Part shown: in pieces, positions 1-6,003 of the stretch
Numbering within the stretch: position 1 is the stretch's first letter
How the letters are laid out: each line of letters opens with the position of its first letter
Notes under the pieces: model-generated
The model's database searches: none
What the model saw: only the letters and a program-made list of their open reading frames with translations
What the model was told of the DNA's origin: nothing
DNA from: an uncultured Lachnospiraceae bacterium
GTDB taxonomy: Bacteria > Bacillota > Clostridia > Lachnospirales > Lachnospiraceae
Direction of reading: 5' to 3'
Assembly (NCBI GenBank): GCA_947628025.1
Contig: CANQYH010000196.1
Location: 1-6,036, forward strand
DNA: 6,036 bases
Made by a program: the position numbers and the translations under genes

Positions 1-132
1 GAGCTGGGCTACGATTCCCTTGTGACCATCGAAAGAGAAATATCCGGGGAGCAGCAGGTCCTGGATATCCGCAGGGCGAAACAGTATCTGGAAACGCTGA
101 TCGGAGAAATATACGGAGGCTGCGAATGTTAA
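1..132 (+). CDS. Sugar phosphate isomerase/epimerase-type TIM-barrel protein, C-terminal fragment
   Basis: The reading frame is open from the first base to a TAA at 130-132 and gives 43 residues, so the start and most of the gene lie outside the window. The stretch TIEREISG followed by QQVLDIRRAKQYL matches the C-terminal end of xylose isomerase-like TIM-barrel (AP endonuclease 2 superfamily) sugar epimerases, where a 'GYDG..TIEREISG' block is typical and its glutamate is usually a metal ligand. The metal-site and substrate residues upstream are not visible, so substrate and exact reaction cannot be named. The last 7 bases overlap the next gene's start, which indicates translational coupling and a shared transcript. 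The family frequently sits next to Gfo/Idh/MocA oxidoreductases in sugar or inositol catabolic operons, as it does here. The family call rests on this short tail only. Confidence 0.75.
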   Translation, partial: ELGYDSLVTIEREISGEQQVLDIRRAKQYLETLIGEIYGGCEC

Positions 133-1085
133 GAGTAGGAATCCTGGGGACCGGCGGCATCAGCGGCGCCCACGTAAGGGGCTGGCAGTCCGTGGAGGAC
201 GCGCAGATCACGGCGCTCTGCGATATCCGGCCGGAGCAGATGGAAAAATATGACGGTTTAGGGGCCGTGAAATACACGGACGCGGACGAGATGCTGGAAA
301 AGGAGCGGCTGGATATCCTGGATATCTGCCTGCCTACCTATCTTCATGTGGAATATTCGCTCAAGGCGCTGGAACGGGGGATTCATGTCCTCTGCGAGAA
401 GCCGGTTTCCTTGCGGGCGGAGGATGTAGAGGATATCTATGAAGCGGCACAGAGGAACGGTGTCCGGTTTATGGCGGCGCAGGTCGTGCGCTTCTGGCCG
501 GAATACGCTGCGCTGAAAGAGATCTGCGAGAGCGGAAAGTATGGGAAACTGTTGTCCGGCAGCATGTCCCGCCTGGGAGTTTATCCCCGGTGGAGCCGGG
601 AATGGTACCTGGACGAGAGCCTGAGCGGCCTGGTCCCGTTCGACCTGCATATCCACGACGTGGATTTTTTGGTCTATGCGTTCGGAAAACCGGAGCGGAC
701 CGTAGTCCACCGGAGCAAAAGGCCGGAACAGGACTATCTGTCAGTGGTCTATGAATACGACGGCTTTTTCGTCACGGCGGAAGCGTCCTGGTACGCCGCG
801 CCCTATCCGTTCCAGTATTCGTTCCGGTTCCAGTTCGAACACGCGTTAGCGGCGCTGGAGAACGGGAAAATGACGGTGTATGAGGAGAATGGCGGCGGCC
901 GGGAGATAACATTTGGGGGAGAAGCAACCGGAGGAATCGCAGAGCTGGGCCTGCCATCGGCCGACGCATACGGCAATGAGATCCGGTATTTTGCGGAGTG
1001 CGTCAGAGAGAAGAAACCCGTGGAGAAAGTGACGCAGGAGAGTCTGGAGACGGTGATCCGGATCCTCAGCTCGCTTTGCGGGTAA
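126..1085 (+). CDS. Gfo/Idh/MocA family NAD(P)-dependent sugar oxidoreductase
   Basis: The 319-residue product is close to the usual family size (about 320-380, so slightly short). A Rossmann fold opens the protein: GTGGIS at residues 8-13 is the dinucleotide-binding loop, and D33 ends the second strand. The block ICLPTYLH (67-74) and the family signature EKP (91-93) follow; K92 is the expected catalytic lysine. In the C-terminal half, FDLHIHDVD (172-180) supplies the catalytic pair, D173 and H177, of the inositol dehydrogenase type. All three family catalytic positions therefore look intact. There is no signal peptide, so it should act in the cytoplasm, oxidising or reducing a hydroxyl/keto group of a sugar, cyclitol or sugar acid. 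GGAGG at 115-119 lies 6 bases before this ATG and supports the start. Coupling to the upstream epimerase fragment and the SGNH esterase downstream suggests a carbohydrate operon. Substrate cannot be read from sequence. Confidence 0.93.
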   Translation: MLRVGILGTGGISGAHVRGWQSVEDAQITALCDIRPEQMEKYDGLGAVKYTDADEMLEKERLDILDICLPTYLHVEYSLKALERGIHVLCEKPVSLRAEDVEDIYEAAQRNGVRFMAAQVVRFWPEYAALKEICESGKYGKLLSGSMSRLGVYPRWSREWYLDESLSGLVPFDLHIHDVDFLVYAFGKPERTVVHRSKRPEQDYLSVVYEYDGFFVTAEASWYAAPYPFQYSFRFQFEHALAALENGKMTVYEENGGGREITFGGEATGGIAELGLPSADAYGNEIRYFAECVREKKPVEKVTQESLETVIRILSSLCG

Positions 1086-1092
1086 ATACATT

Positions 1093-1098
1093 GAGGAG
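1093..1098 (+). promoter_or_regulatory. Shine-Dalgarno site that decides the SGNH hydrolase start
   Basis: GAGGAG here is only 2 bases from the ATG at 1101 but 8 bases from the in-frame ATG at 1107. The second spacing is normal, so the later codon is the better start; the proteins differ by two residues. Confidence 0.7.
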
Positions 1099-1106
1099 AC
1101 ATGAGT

Positions 1107-2093
1107 ATGAAAATAAGTTTGGAGCAGATAAGAGATGCGGCGCTGGGCGCGGCGTGGGTTTCGGAGGAAGCAGGGGACGTGCGCCTGCACCGGTTTACGG
1201 AAGAACAGGAAAAAGTATACATAGGGGGCAAATTTGAGAGCAAGGCGTGGGCCACGGCCGGGATCTGTCTGAGCTTTCAGACGGATAGCCCCTGGCTGTC
1301 GGTGCGTGTCACGGTCTCCCAAGGCTCCTCCAGGAATTTTTTTAATCATGAGATTTTTGTCGACGGAAAGCGGACCGGCTGTTTCGGGAACCTGGACGGC
1401 GGCCCGGAATATAAGCTGGAGGGAACGTTCGGCGGGAGATTCGGGCTGGGAGAGGGAAGCAAGCAGGTACGGATCGTGTTCCCATGGTCCGTGGCCTCGG
1501 TGATCCAATGTCTGGAGCTGGAGGACGGCGCGTCGTTTTTGCCGGTAAGGCCCGGGACCCGAACGGTCTTCTTCGGCGATTCCATCACCCACGGCTATGA
1601 CGCCCGGTTCCCATCAGGGACCTATATGATGCAGATCTCGGCGCTTTTGGAGACGGAGGGATTCAACAAGGCCATCGGCGGCGAGCGTTTTTGCCCGGCC
1701 CTGGCCCAGTGCAGGGACGATTTTACGCCGGATCGTATTTTCACCGCCTACGGCACCAATGACTGGAGCGGCCTGGAGCGAGCGGTGTTGGAGCAGAACT
1801 GCCGCGAATTCTTTCGGGCGCTGCATGAGAATTATCCGCAGACGCCGGTTTATGCCCTGACGCCGATCTGGCGGAAAGATTTACGTGCGCAGAAGCCCGC
1901 GGGTGCGTTTGAAGATGTGGCAAAGATCATCCGGGAAATGACCGCGCCTTATGAACATATGACGGTGATCGACGGGTTTGATTTTGTGCCTCACGAGGAA
2001 AGCTATTACAGCGACCGCAGGCTCCATCCCAACGACGAGGGATTCCGCTTCTATACGGAGAATCTGTGGAAAGCGATCCGGGAACTGGGCTGA
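1107..2093 (+). CDS. SGNH/GDSL hydrolase with CE2-like N-terminal domain (cytoplasmic carbohydrate esterase)
   Basis: Two ATG codons lie in frame, at 1101 and 1107. GAGGAG at 1093-1098 is 2 bases from the first and 8 from the second, so I prefer 1107 (328 residues). Numbered from 1101, residues 25-150 are beta-rich and resemble the N-terminal jelly roll of carbohydrate esterase family 2 proteins. The SGNH domain follows: FFGDSIT (157-163) with nucleophile S161, the block II glycine near 193-194, YGTND (217-221) with N220, and RLHPND (307-312) with H309. The only nearby acid before the histidine is D305, four residues away rather than the usual three. CE2 enzymes are known to work with a Ser-His dyad, so activity is still plausible. 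No signal peptide is visible. It begins 21 bases after the oxidoreductase stop, probably on the same transcript, and may deacylate an imported sugar. Substrate is unknown. Confidence 0.88.
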   Translation: MKISLEQIRDAALGAAWVSEEAGDVRLHRFTEEQEKVYIGGKFESKAWATAGICLSFQTDSPWLSVRVTVSQGSSRNFFNHEIFVDGKRTGCFGNLDGGPEYKLEGTFGGRFGLGEGSKQVRIVFPWSVASVIQCLELEDGASFLPVRPGTRTVFFGDSITHGYDARFPSGTYMMQISALLETEGFNKAIGGERFCPALAQCRDDFTPDRIFTAYGTNDWSGLERAVLEQNCREFFRALHENYPQTPVYALTPIWRKDLRAQKPAGAFEDVAKIIREMTAPYEHMTVIDGFDFVPHEESYYSDRRLHPNDEGFRFYTENLWKAIRELG

Positions 2094-2105
2094 GAACGCC
2101 GTTTC

Positions 2106-2142
2106 GGGGGGCCGGGCAGACCGCGAGGAAAGCCGGCCTCCC
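2106..2142. terminator. Candidate hairpin between convergent genes (possible bidirectional terminator)
   Basis: A GC-rich inverted repeat pairs 2106-2115 with 2133-2142, ten base pairs including one G-T wobble on the plus strand, around a 17-base loop. It lies in the 79-base gap between the esterase stop and the asnA stop, where both transcripts should end. Neither side carries a T-tract, so it is not a textbook intrinsic terminator and could instead only stabilise 3' ends. Confidence 0.35.
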
Positions 2143-2172
2143 TAAGCAGCGGCTCGTTTACGGAAGATCGGA

Positions 2173-3180
2173 TCAGAGCAGGAAGATATTGTGCTTTGCG
2201 CAGGTCTTCCGCATTTCCTCCGGCCAGATGCTGGCCTGCACTTCTCCGATATGGGCCCGGTCCAGAAGCAGCATACAGAGCCGGGACTGGCCGATGCCGC
2301 CGCCGATGGTCAGCGGGAGCTCGCCGTTTAGCAGCATCCGGTGATAAGGCAGTTCGCGGCGTTCCTCGCAGCCTGCCTTTTTCAGTTGCTCCGCCAGAGA
2401 AACTTCGTCGACGCGAATGCCCATGCTGGAAATCTCCAGGGCGCAGCCGAGGGTCTCGAACCAGAACAGGATATCGCCGTTCAGCTGCCAGTCGTCGTAG
2501 TCCGGGGCGCGGCCGTCGTGGGGCTTGCCGCTGCGCAGCTTTTCGCCGATCTTCATCAGAAAGACGCAGCCGTGTTCCCTGGTGATCTTATTTTCCCGCT
2601 CTTTCGGCGTGTCGTCCGGGTACCTGTCCTCCAGCTCTTCCGAGGTGATAAAAAAGATATCGTCCGGCAGATGCTTGACGGCCTGGGGATATTTGTACCA
2701 GACCTCATGCTCCATGTGCTTGATGATCTTGAAGATCGTGCGGACCGTATCTTTCAGCGTGTCCACATTGCGTTCCTCGCGGGTGATCACGCGCTCCCAG
2801 TCCCACTGGTCCACATAGCAGGAATGGAGGTTGTCGGGGATCTCGTCCCGGCGGATGGCGTTCATATTGGTATAAAGTCCCTCGCCGGGCTGAAAACCGT
2901 AACGGTGCAGGGCCAGGCGCTTCCATTTCGCCAGGGACTGGACCACTTCCACGGTCTCTCCCGGCATGAAAGCCAGATCGAACGCGACCGGCCGCTCGAC
3001 GCCGTTTAGGTTGTCGTTCAGGCCGCTGTTTTTCTCTACGAAAAGCGGGGCGGAGATGCGCTCCAGATTCATCTCCCGTCCGAATTCTTTCTGAAATGTG
3101 TCTCTTATGTACTTGATCGCTTCCTGAGTTTCGCGTACCGTCAGGCGCGGATCGTAATGTTCGGGCAAAATCAGCTCCAT
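2173..3180 (-). CDS. asnA: Aspartate-ammonia ligase (asparagine synthetase A)
   Basis: The 335-residue protein makes asparagine from aspartate, ammonia and ATP, releasing AMP and pyrophosphate, in the cytoplasm; it has a class II aminoacyl-tRNA synthetase-like fold. Blocks shared with E. coli AsnA (about 330 residues) run the full length: DNLNGVERPV (56-65), SLAKWKR (82-88), GEGLYT (99-104), YVDQWDWE (122-129), RAPDYDDW (224-231), LNGDILFW (233-240), SSMGIRVD (251-258), TIGGGIGQSR (291-300) and HIGEVQA (310-316). The protein is complete and no conserved block is missing. The frame stays open upstream to 3312, but an ATG at 3180 preceded by AGGAGG fits the family N-terminus, and the extra 44 residues would run through the promoter. 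It is transcribed alone, convergent with the esterase and divergent from the kinase-like gene. It uses free ammonia, unlike glutamine-dependent AsnB. Confidence 0.98.
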   Translation of the reverse strand: MELILPEHYDPRLTVRETQEAIKYIRDTFQKEFGREMNLERISAPLFVEKNSGLNDNLNGVERPVAFDLAFMPGETVEVVQSLAKWKRLALHRYGFQPGEGLYTNMNAIRRDEIPDNLHSCYVDQWDWERVITREERNVDTLKDTVRTIFKIIKHMEHEVWYKYPQAVKHLPDDIFFITSEELEDRYPDDTPKERENKITREHGCVFLMKIGEKLRSGKPHDGRAPDYDDWQLNGDILFWFETLGCALEISSMGIRVDEVSLAEQLKKAGCEERRELPYHRMLLNGELPLTIGGGIGQSRLCMLLLDRAHIGEVQASIWPEEMRKTCAKHNIFLL

Positions 3181-3190
3181 GATCGTAAAA

Positions 3191-3196
3191 CCTCCT
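3191..3196 (-). promoter_or_regulatory. Shine-Dalgarno site of asnA
   Basis: CCTCCT on the plus strand reads AGGAGG in the asnA transcript, 10 bases before the ATG at 3180. It fixes the start and excludes the 44-residue upstream extension. Confidence 0.85.
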
Positions 3197-3209
3197 GAAA
3201 AATTTTTGT

Positions 3210-3235
3210 CGGTACGGGAAAATACTCCTTTACCG
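3210..3235 (-). promoter_or_regulatory. Small hairpin in the asnA 5' leader
   Basis: The arms 3210-3214 and 3231-3235 are perfect complements (CGGTA/TACCG). A second short paired block lies inside (GGGA at 3216-3219 against TCCT at 3226-3229, with one wobble). It falls in the predicted leader between the asnA promoter and its ribosome binding site. Function is unknown; it could affect mRNA stability or initiation. It has no T-box features and is too small for one. Confidence 0.35.
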
Positions 3236-3249
3236 GCACAATTAAAACT

Positions 3250-3278
3250 ATTATAATAGATATTAAGAAAAATGACAA
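3250..3278 (-). promoter_or_regulatory. Sigma-A type promoter of asnA
   Basis: Read on the minus strand, TTGTCA (3278-3273, five of six matches to TTGACA) is followed by exactly 17 bases and then TATAAT (3255-3250, perfect). Transcription should begin near 3243, giving a leader of about 60 bases. The region is markedly AT-rich compared with the flanking genes. Confidence 0.8.
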
Positions 3279-3297
3279 ATATTTTTCGCGGAATCTG

Positions 3298-3306
3298 TGG
3301 TATACT
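3298..3306 (+). promoter_or_regulatory. Extended -10 promoter for the kinase-like gene
   Basis: TG at 3298-3299, one base, then TATACT at 3301-3306 forms an extended -10 element. The position 17-18 bases upstream has no good -35. An ATGACA at 3272-3277 would need a 23-base spacer, so it is unlikely to serve. Transcription from about 3313 gives a leader of roughly 140 bases before the ATG at 3453. Confidence 0.6.
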
Positions 3307-3452
3307 TAACAAATACTTTCCCGCAGGCGTCTTTTTCGTGTCTGGGGAGCGGAAAGGGCGTTTGGGACCGCGCGTTTGAGCGGCTGCCGGAAAGCGGCGC
3401 GGACCGGCCGTTTGTGGCCTCGGTTCGTTTGGATCAAGGAGGGCGTGAAGAT
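3307..3452 (+). other. GC-rich 5' leader of the kinase-like gene
   Basis: This stretch follows the -10 element and ends at the ATG at 3453. It carries AGGAGG at 3437-3442, 10 bases before that ATG. Short hairpins can be drawn: 3403-3409 (ACCGGCC) against 3416-3424 with a two-base bulge, and GCCG/CGGC near 3386-3398. I recognise no riboswitch or T-box class. The frame is open upstream through this region, but it has no ribosome binding site for an earlier start. Confidence 0.45.
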
Positions 3453-4088
3453 ATGGCAGATAAATATGTGATAACGATCGACCGGCTGTATGGGAGCGGC
3501 GGGCGCATCATGGGCCGCAGGCTGTCCGAGAAGCTGGGGATTCCTTTTTATGATGAAGAGATCCTGAAAATGGCCTCCGAGGAGAGCGCCGTCAGCGAGA
3601 GCCTGTTCCGGCTCAACGACGAGAAAGCGGGGACGAATCTTTTCTTCCGCGCCGTGGGCGGGCTGCACAGCAGTCTGGAGGAGCCGTCGGTGGACGACGA
3701 CGTGGCGTCCCCGGAGAATCTGTTCCGTTTCCAGGCCAAGATGATCCGGCGGGTGGCTGCGGAGCAGTCCTGCATCATCATGGGCCGCTGCGCGGATTTC
3801 GTGCTGGAAGCGGCGGGGACGGAGAATCTGGTCCGGCTTTTCGTGTACGCGGACATCACGACCTGTATCCGCAGGGTCATAGAGGTGGACGGCGTGGATG
3901 AGAAAGAGGCCCTGCGCCGCGTGAACCGGATCAGCAAGCAGCGCCGGGATTATTATAAATATTATACCGGCCGGGATTGGGAGGATATGGCGAATTACGA
4001 TCTGCCGGTCAATACCTCCACGCTGGAGCTGGATCCGGCGGTCGAGCTGACGAGAGAATACCTGCGCCTGCGCGGAATCGACGCGTAG
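3453..4088 (+). CDS. Cytidylate kinase-like family protein
   Basis: The 211-residue product matches the short cytidylate kinase-like P-loop family common in Firmicutes. It opens with VITIDRLYGSGGRIMGRRL (6-24), where GSGGRIMG (14-21) stands where the nucleotide-binding loop would be; the canonical GK[ST] of true Cmk is absent. KLGIPFYDEEIL (27-38) follows, as in nucleotide kinases. SCIIMGRCADFVL (106-118) and the basic lid-like block RVNRISKQRRDYY (156-168), then GRDW (173-176), complete the pattern. Known family members are annotated by similarity; CMP phosphorylation is not established, so no gene symbol is given. The frame extends to a GTG at 3297, but that codon overlaps the -10 element; the ATG at 3453 has AGGAGG upstream and fits the family N-terminus. 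It lies 76 bases before the cell-wall peptidase gene on the same strand, perhaps cotranscribed. There is no signal peptide or membrane segment. Confidence 0.88.
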   Translation: MADKYVITIDRLYGSGGRIMGRRLSEKLGIPFYDEEILKMASEESAVSESLFRLNDEKAGTNLFFRAVGGLHSSLEEPSVDDDVASPENLFRFQAKMIRRVAAEQSCIIMGRCADFVLEAAGTENLVRLFVYADITTCIRRVIEVDGVDEKEALRRVNRISKQRRDYYKYYTGRDWEDMANYDLPVNTSTLELDPAVELTREYLRLRGIDA

Positions 4089-4089
4089 C

Positions 4090-4124
4090 GGAAGAAAACC
4101 GGCGGCACAGGGCCGGGGTCTTCC
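4090..4124 (+). promoter_or_regulatory. Intergenic hairpin between kinase-like and peptidase genes
   Basis: GGAAGA (4090-4095) pairs perfectly with TCTTCC (4119-4124), and inside it CCGGC (4099-4103) pairs with GCCGG (4112-4116) around an 8-base loop. It starts two bases after the kinase-like stop codon. No T-run follows, so it is probably not a full intrinsic terminator; a partial terminator or RNA-processing/stability element is possible. I see no convincing promoter in the rest of this 76-base gap. Confidence 0.45.
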
Positions 4125-4164
4125 CATACTGACTTTATAAAAACGACGGGAGAACGAAAAAACG

Positions 4165-5862
4165 ATGTCTGAACAAAAGGAAAATGGAAACGAGAACCCG
4201 GCGCCGCGCAGCCGGTCCAGGCAGAACAGCCTGAGGGATTACCGGCCCTACGTGCTGCTTGGCGTGGCTGTGATCGCGGTAGCGGCCGTGATCCTGGCGG
4301 CCGGCTTTGGAAAAAGGGACCGTGGGGAGCCGTCTCAAGAGGCGGAGGTCCTGGCGCAGGGGGATGTATCGGAAAGCACGGAGGAGGAAACCATCGATCC
4401 GGAGGCGATCCGGCGTTCTCTGGAGGTGGAGAACCAGCAGCAGTCTGAGGAGGAAAGCCGGCGGCAGGAAGAGGAGAGCCGACAGCAGGAGGAAGAAGAT
4501 AAGCAGGCGGTCGTGGACTCTTACGCGAATTTGGGTCTGGTCCAGATCGACGCGGGGTATCTGAATGTACGGCGGACGGCGGCCGCGGACGGGGATATCA
4601 TTGGAAAAATGCAGTCCAACAGCGCCTGTGAGATCCTGGGGCAGGAGGGAGACTGGTACCAGATCCGTTCCGGCAAAGTGGAGGGATACATTTCCGCTCA
4701 GTATGTGCTGACCGGGGAAGAGGCCAGGAGCCGGGCCCTGGAGCAGGTGGCGCTGCGGGCGGAGGTCATGGTAGAGGACAACGAGAGTTTAAACATCCGG
4801 TCGGCTCCGGAGATGGACCCGGCCAATATCGTGGGACAGGCCGTCGCGGGGGACCGCTATCTGGTGCAGGAGCAGCTGGACGGCTGGATCCGGATCGACG
4901 GCGGCTATATTTCCGCGGATTACGCCGATGTGAAGCTGTCCTTAAACGAGGCCCGCAAGATGGATCTGAAAGCCATGGCGATCAGCAAGTATAACAATCT
5001 CCTGATCTCGAAAGTAACCAATTATCTGAACGTGCGCAGTTCGCCTGCGGACGAGGGGAATGCCAATATCATCGGCAAGCTGCCCGGAAAAGCAGCCGCG
5101 GATATCCTGGGGGAGGAGAACGGCTGGTACCAGATCCGTTCCGGCAATATTTCCGGCTATGTTTCCGCGGACCCGCAGTATGTGGCGACCGGTCAGGAGG
5201 CGTATGATCTGGCTATGGAGGCGGCATCACTGATGGCGATCGTGAACACGGACAGGCTGAACGTCCGCATGGAGCCCAATACGGACAGCGGGATCTGGAC
5301 CCAGATATCCAAGGAAGAACGCTATCCTGTGGTGGCGCAGCTGGACGGCTGGGTGCAGATCGAGCTGGATACCGGCGATGAGGAGGGCGGCGGAGACGCG
5401 GCTTATGTCTCTACGATGGATAATTATGTGGACGTGCGCTACGCCCTTTCGGAGGCGATCAAATTTTCGCCGCTGGAGGAGCTGGCCAACCAGCAGGCGG
5501 CCCAGCGCGCGAAGATCGTCAATTACGCGCTGCAGTTCGTGGGCAATCCCTATGTCTGGGGCGGCACCAGCCTGACGCGGGGAGCCGACTGTTCTGGGTT
5601 CGTGCAGTCGGTGCTGAAAAATTTTGGGATCTCGGTGCCCAGGGTCTCCAGGGACCAGGCCAGAGCCGGCAAGGCCGTGACATCCAGCGAGATGCGGCCC
5701 GGCGATCTGGTCTTCTATACCAACAGCAGCGGGACCGTGAACCATGTGGCTATGTATATCGGAAACGGGCAGGTGGTGCACGCCTCCAGCGCCAGGACCG
5801 GCATCAAGATCTCCACATGGAATTACCGGACGCCTTACCGGATCCGGAACGTGATCGACTGA
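4165..5862 (+). CDS. Membrane-anchored NlpC/P60 (C40) peptidase with four SH3b domains
   Basis: This 565-residue protein is a predicted peptidoglycan endopeptidase acting on the cell-wall side of the membrane. Residues 1-28 are polar and basic; 29-48 form one hydrophobic segment, probably an uncleaved signal anchor with the N-terminus inside. Residues 71-115 are rich in E, Q, S and R and could form a charged stalk or coiled coil. Four bacterial SH3 domains follow at about 125-182, 199-256, 281-341 and 357-424, each with an LN[VI]R motif (133, 209, 288, 365). They probably bind the wall. The NlpC/P60 domain spans about 446-565: GADCSGFV holds nucleophile C476, VNHVAMYIG holds H527, and VVHAS holds H539 as the likely third residue. 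The catalytic set looks complete. The start is weakly supported: GGGAG at 4148-4152 is 12 bases away. Its substrate bond is inferred from the family. Confidence 0.93.
   Translation: MSEQKENGNENPAPRSRSRQNSLRDYRPYVLLGVAVIAVAAVILAAGFGKRDRGEPSQEAEVLAQGDVSESTEEETIDPEAIRRSLEVENQQQSEEESRRQEEESRQQEEEDKQAVVDSYANLGLVQIDAGYLNVRRTAAADGDIIGKMQSNSACEILGQEGDWYQIRSGKVEGYISAQYVLTGEEARSRALEQVALRAEVMVEDNESLNIRSAPEMDPANIVGQAVAGDRYLVQEQLDGWIRIDGGYISADYADVKLSLNEARKMDLKAMAISKYNNLLISKVTNYLNVRSSPADEGNANIIGKLPGKAAADILGEENGWYQIRSGNISGYVSADPQYVATGQEAYDLAMEAASLMAIVNTDRLNVRMEPNTDSGIWTQISKEERYPVVAQLDGWVQIELDTGDEEGGGDAAYVSTMDNYVDVRYALSEAIKFSPLEELANQQAAQRAKIVNYALQFVGNPYVWGGTSLTRGADCSGFVQSVLKNFGISVPRVSRDQARAGKAVTSSEMRPGDLVFYTNSSGTVNHVAMYIGNGQVVHASSARTGIKISTWNYRTPYRIRNVID
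4537..5004 (+). repeat. SH3 double module, copy 1 (inside the C40 peptidase)
   Basis: This codes for SH3 domains 1 and 2 plus their linkers (residues 125-280). Domain 1 resembles domain 3 (both contain WYQIRSG and ILG), and domain 2 resembles domain 4 (both contain QLDGW), so the unit appears duplicated. A 24-base stretch at 4653-4676 is identical to 5124-5147 in copy 2. Confidence 0.6.
5005..5502 (+). repeat. SH3 double module, copy 2 (inside the C40 peptidase)
   Basis: This codes for SH3 domains 3 and 4 plus linkers (residues 281-446). The linker after domain 4 (VDVRYALSEA, 422-431) resembles the one after domain 2 (ADVKLSLNEA, 254-263). Domain 4 has an acidic, glycine-rich insertion (DTGDEEGGGD, 402-411) absent from domain 2. 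The copy runs directly into the catalytic domain. Confidence 0.6.
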
Positions 5863-5880
5863 CGGAAAACGGTGCGGGAT

Positions 5881-5943
5881 CGTCCGCATGACCGGCAGTT
5901 CCCGGGATTTTATCCGCGGGATGCAGATCATGCGGACGTTTTT
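5881..5943 (+). terminator. Intrinsic terminator after the C40 peptidase
   Basis: The arms 5881-5891 and 5928-5938 are perfect 11-base complements, followed at once by TTTTT (5939-5943). Inside, TCCCG (5900-5904) pairs with CGGGA (5917-5921), with GGA/TCC stacked within it, so the hairpin is long and nearly continuous. It begins 18 bases after the peptidase stop and should end that transcript. Confidence 0.9.
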
Positions 5944-6003
5944 CAAAATGGCGGAAAGAGGCGCCTTTGAACGAAATTCCGGCGTAAGAGAGGGAGCGGC
6001 GGT

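Noticed and set aside
846..1592. A 248-codon minus-strand open frame spanning the oxidoreductase and esterase
   Set aside because: It crosses two real genes and the gap between them, and shows no protein-like motif.
2341..3009. A 222-codon plus-strand open frame opposite asnA
   Set aside because: It lies wholly antisense to the conserved asnA coding sequence, has no ribosome binding site or recognisable motifs, and is expected in GC-rich coding DNA.
3181..3250. T-box or other riboswitch controlling asnA
   Set aside because: The predicted leader is about 60 bases, too short for a T-box, with no T-box consensus or terminator/antiterminator pair.
3181..3312. A 44-residue N-terminal extension of AsnA
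   Set aside because: It would start upstream of the asnA promoter and read through its -35 and -10 elements; the ATG at 3180 has an AGGAGG site and fits E. coli AsnA length.
3338..3379. A 13-residue leader peptide (GTG start) in the kinase-like gene leader
   Set aside because: It has no Shine-Dalgarno sequence and no regulatory codon run.
3297..3452. A 52-residue N-terminal extension of the kinase-like protein from a GTG
   Set aside because: The GTG overlaps the extended -10 element, has no ribosome binding site, and the added residues do not resemble the family.
3306..4127. A 273-codon minus-strand open frame opposite the kinase-like gene
   Set aside because: It is a shadow of the well-supported plus-strand gene; its composition (R, P, H, A rich) and lack of motifs do not suggest a real protein.
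4136..4141. TATAAA as a -10 element for the peptidase gene
   Set aside because: There is no -35 at a proper distance, and the start site would fall about on the weak ribosome binding site.
5227..5946. A 239-codon minus-strand open frame opposite the peptidase end
   Set aside because: It is antisense to the NlpC/P60 catalytic domain and begins beyond the terminator hairpin, with no family motif.
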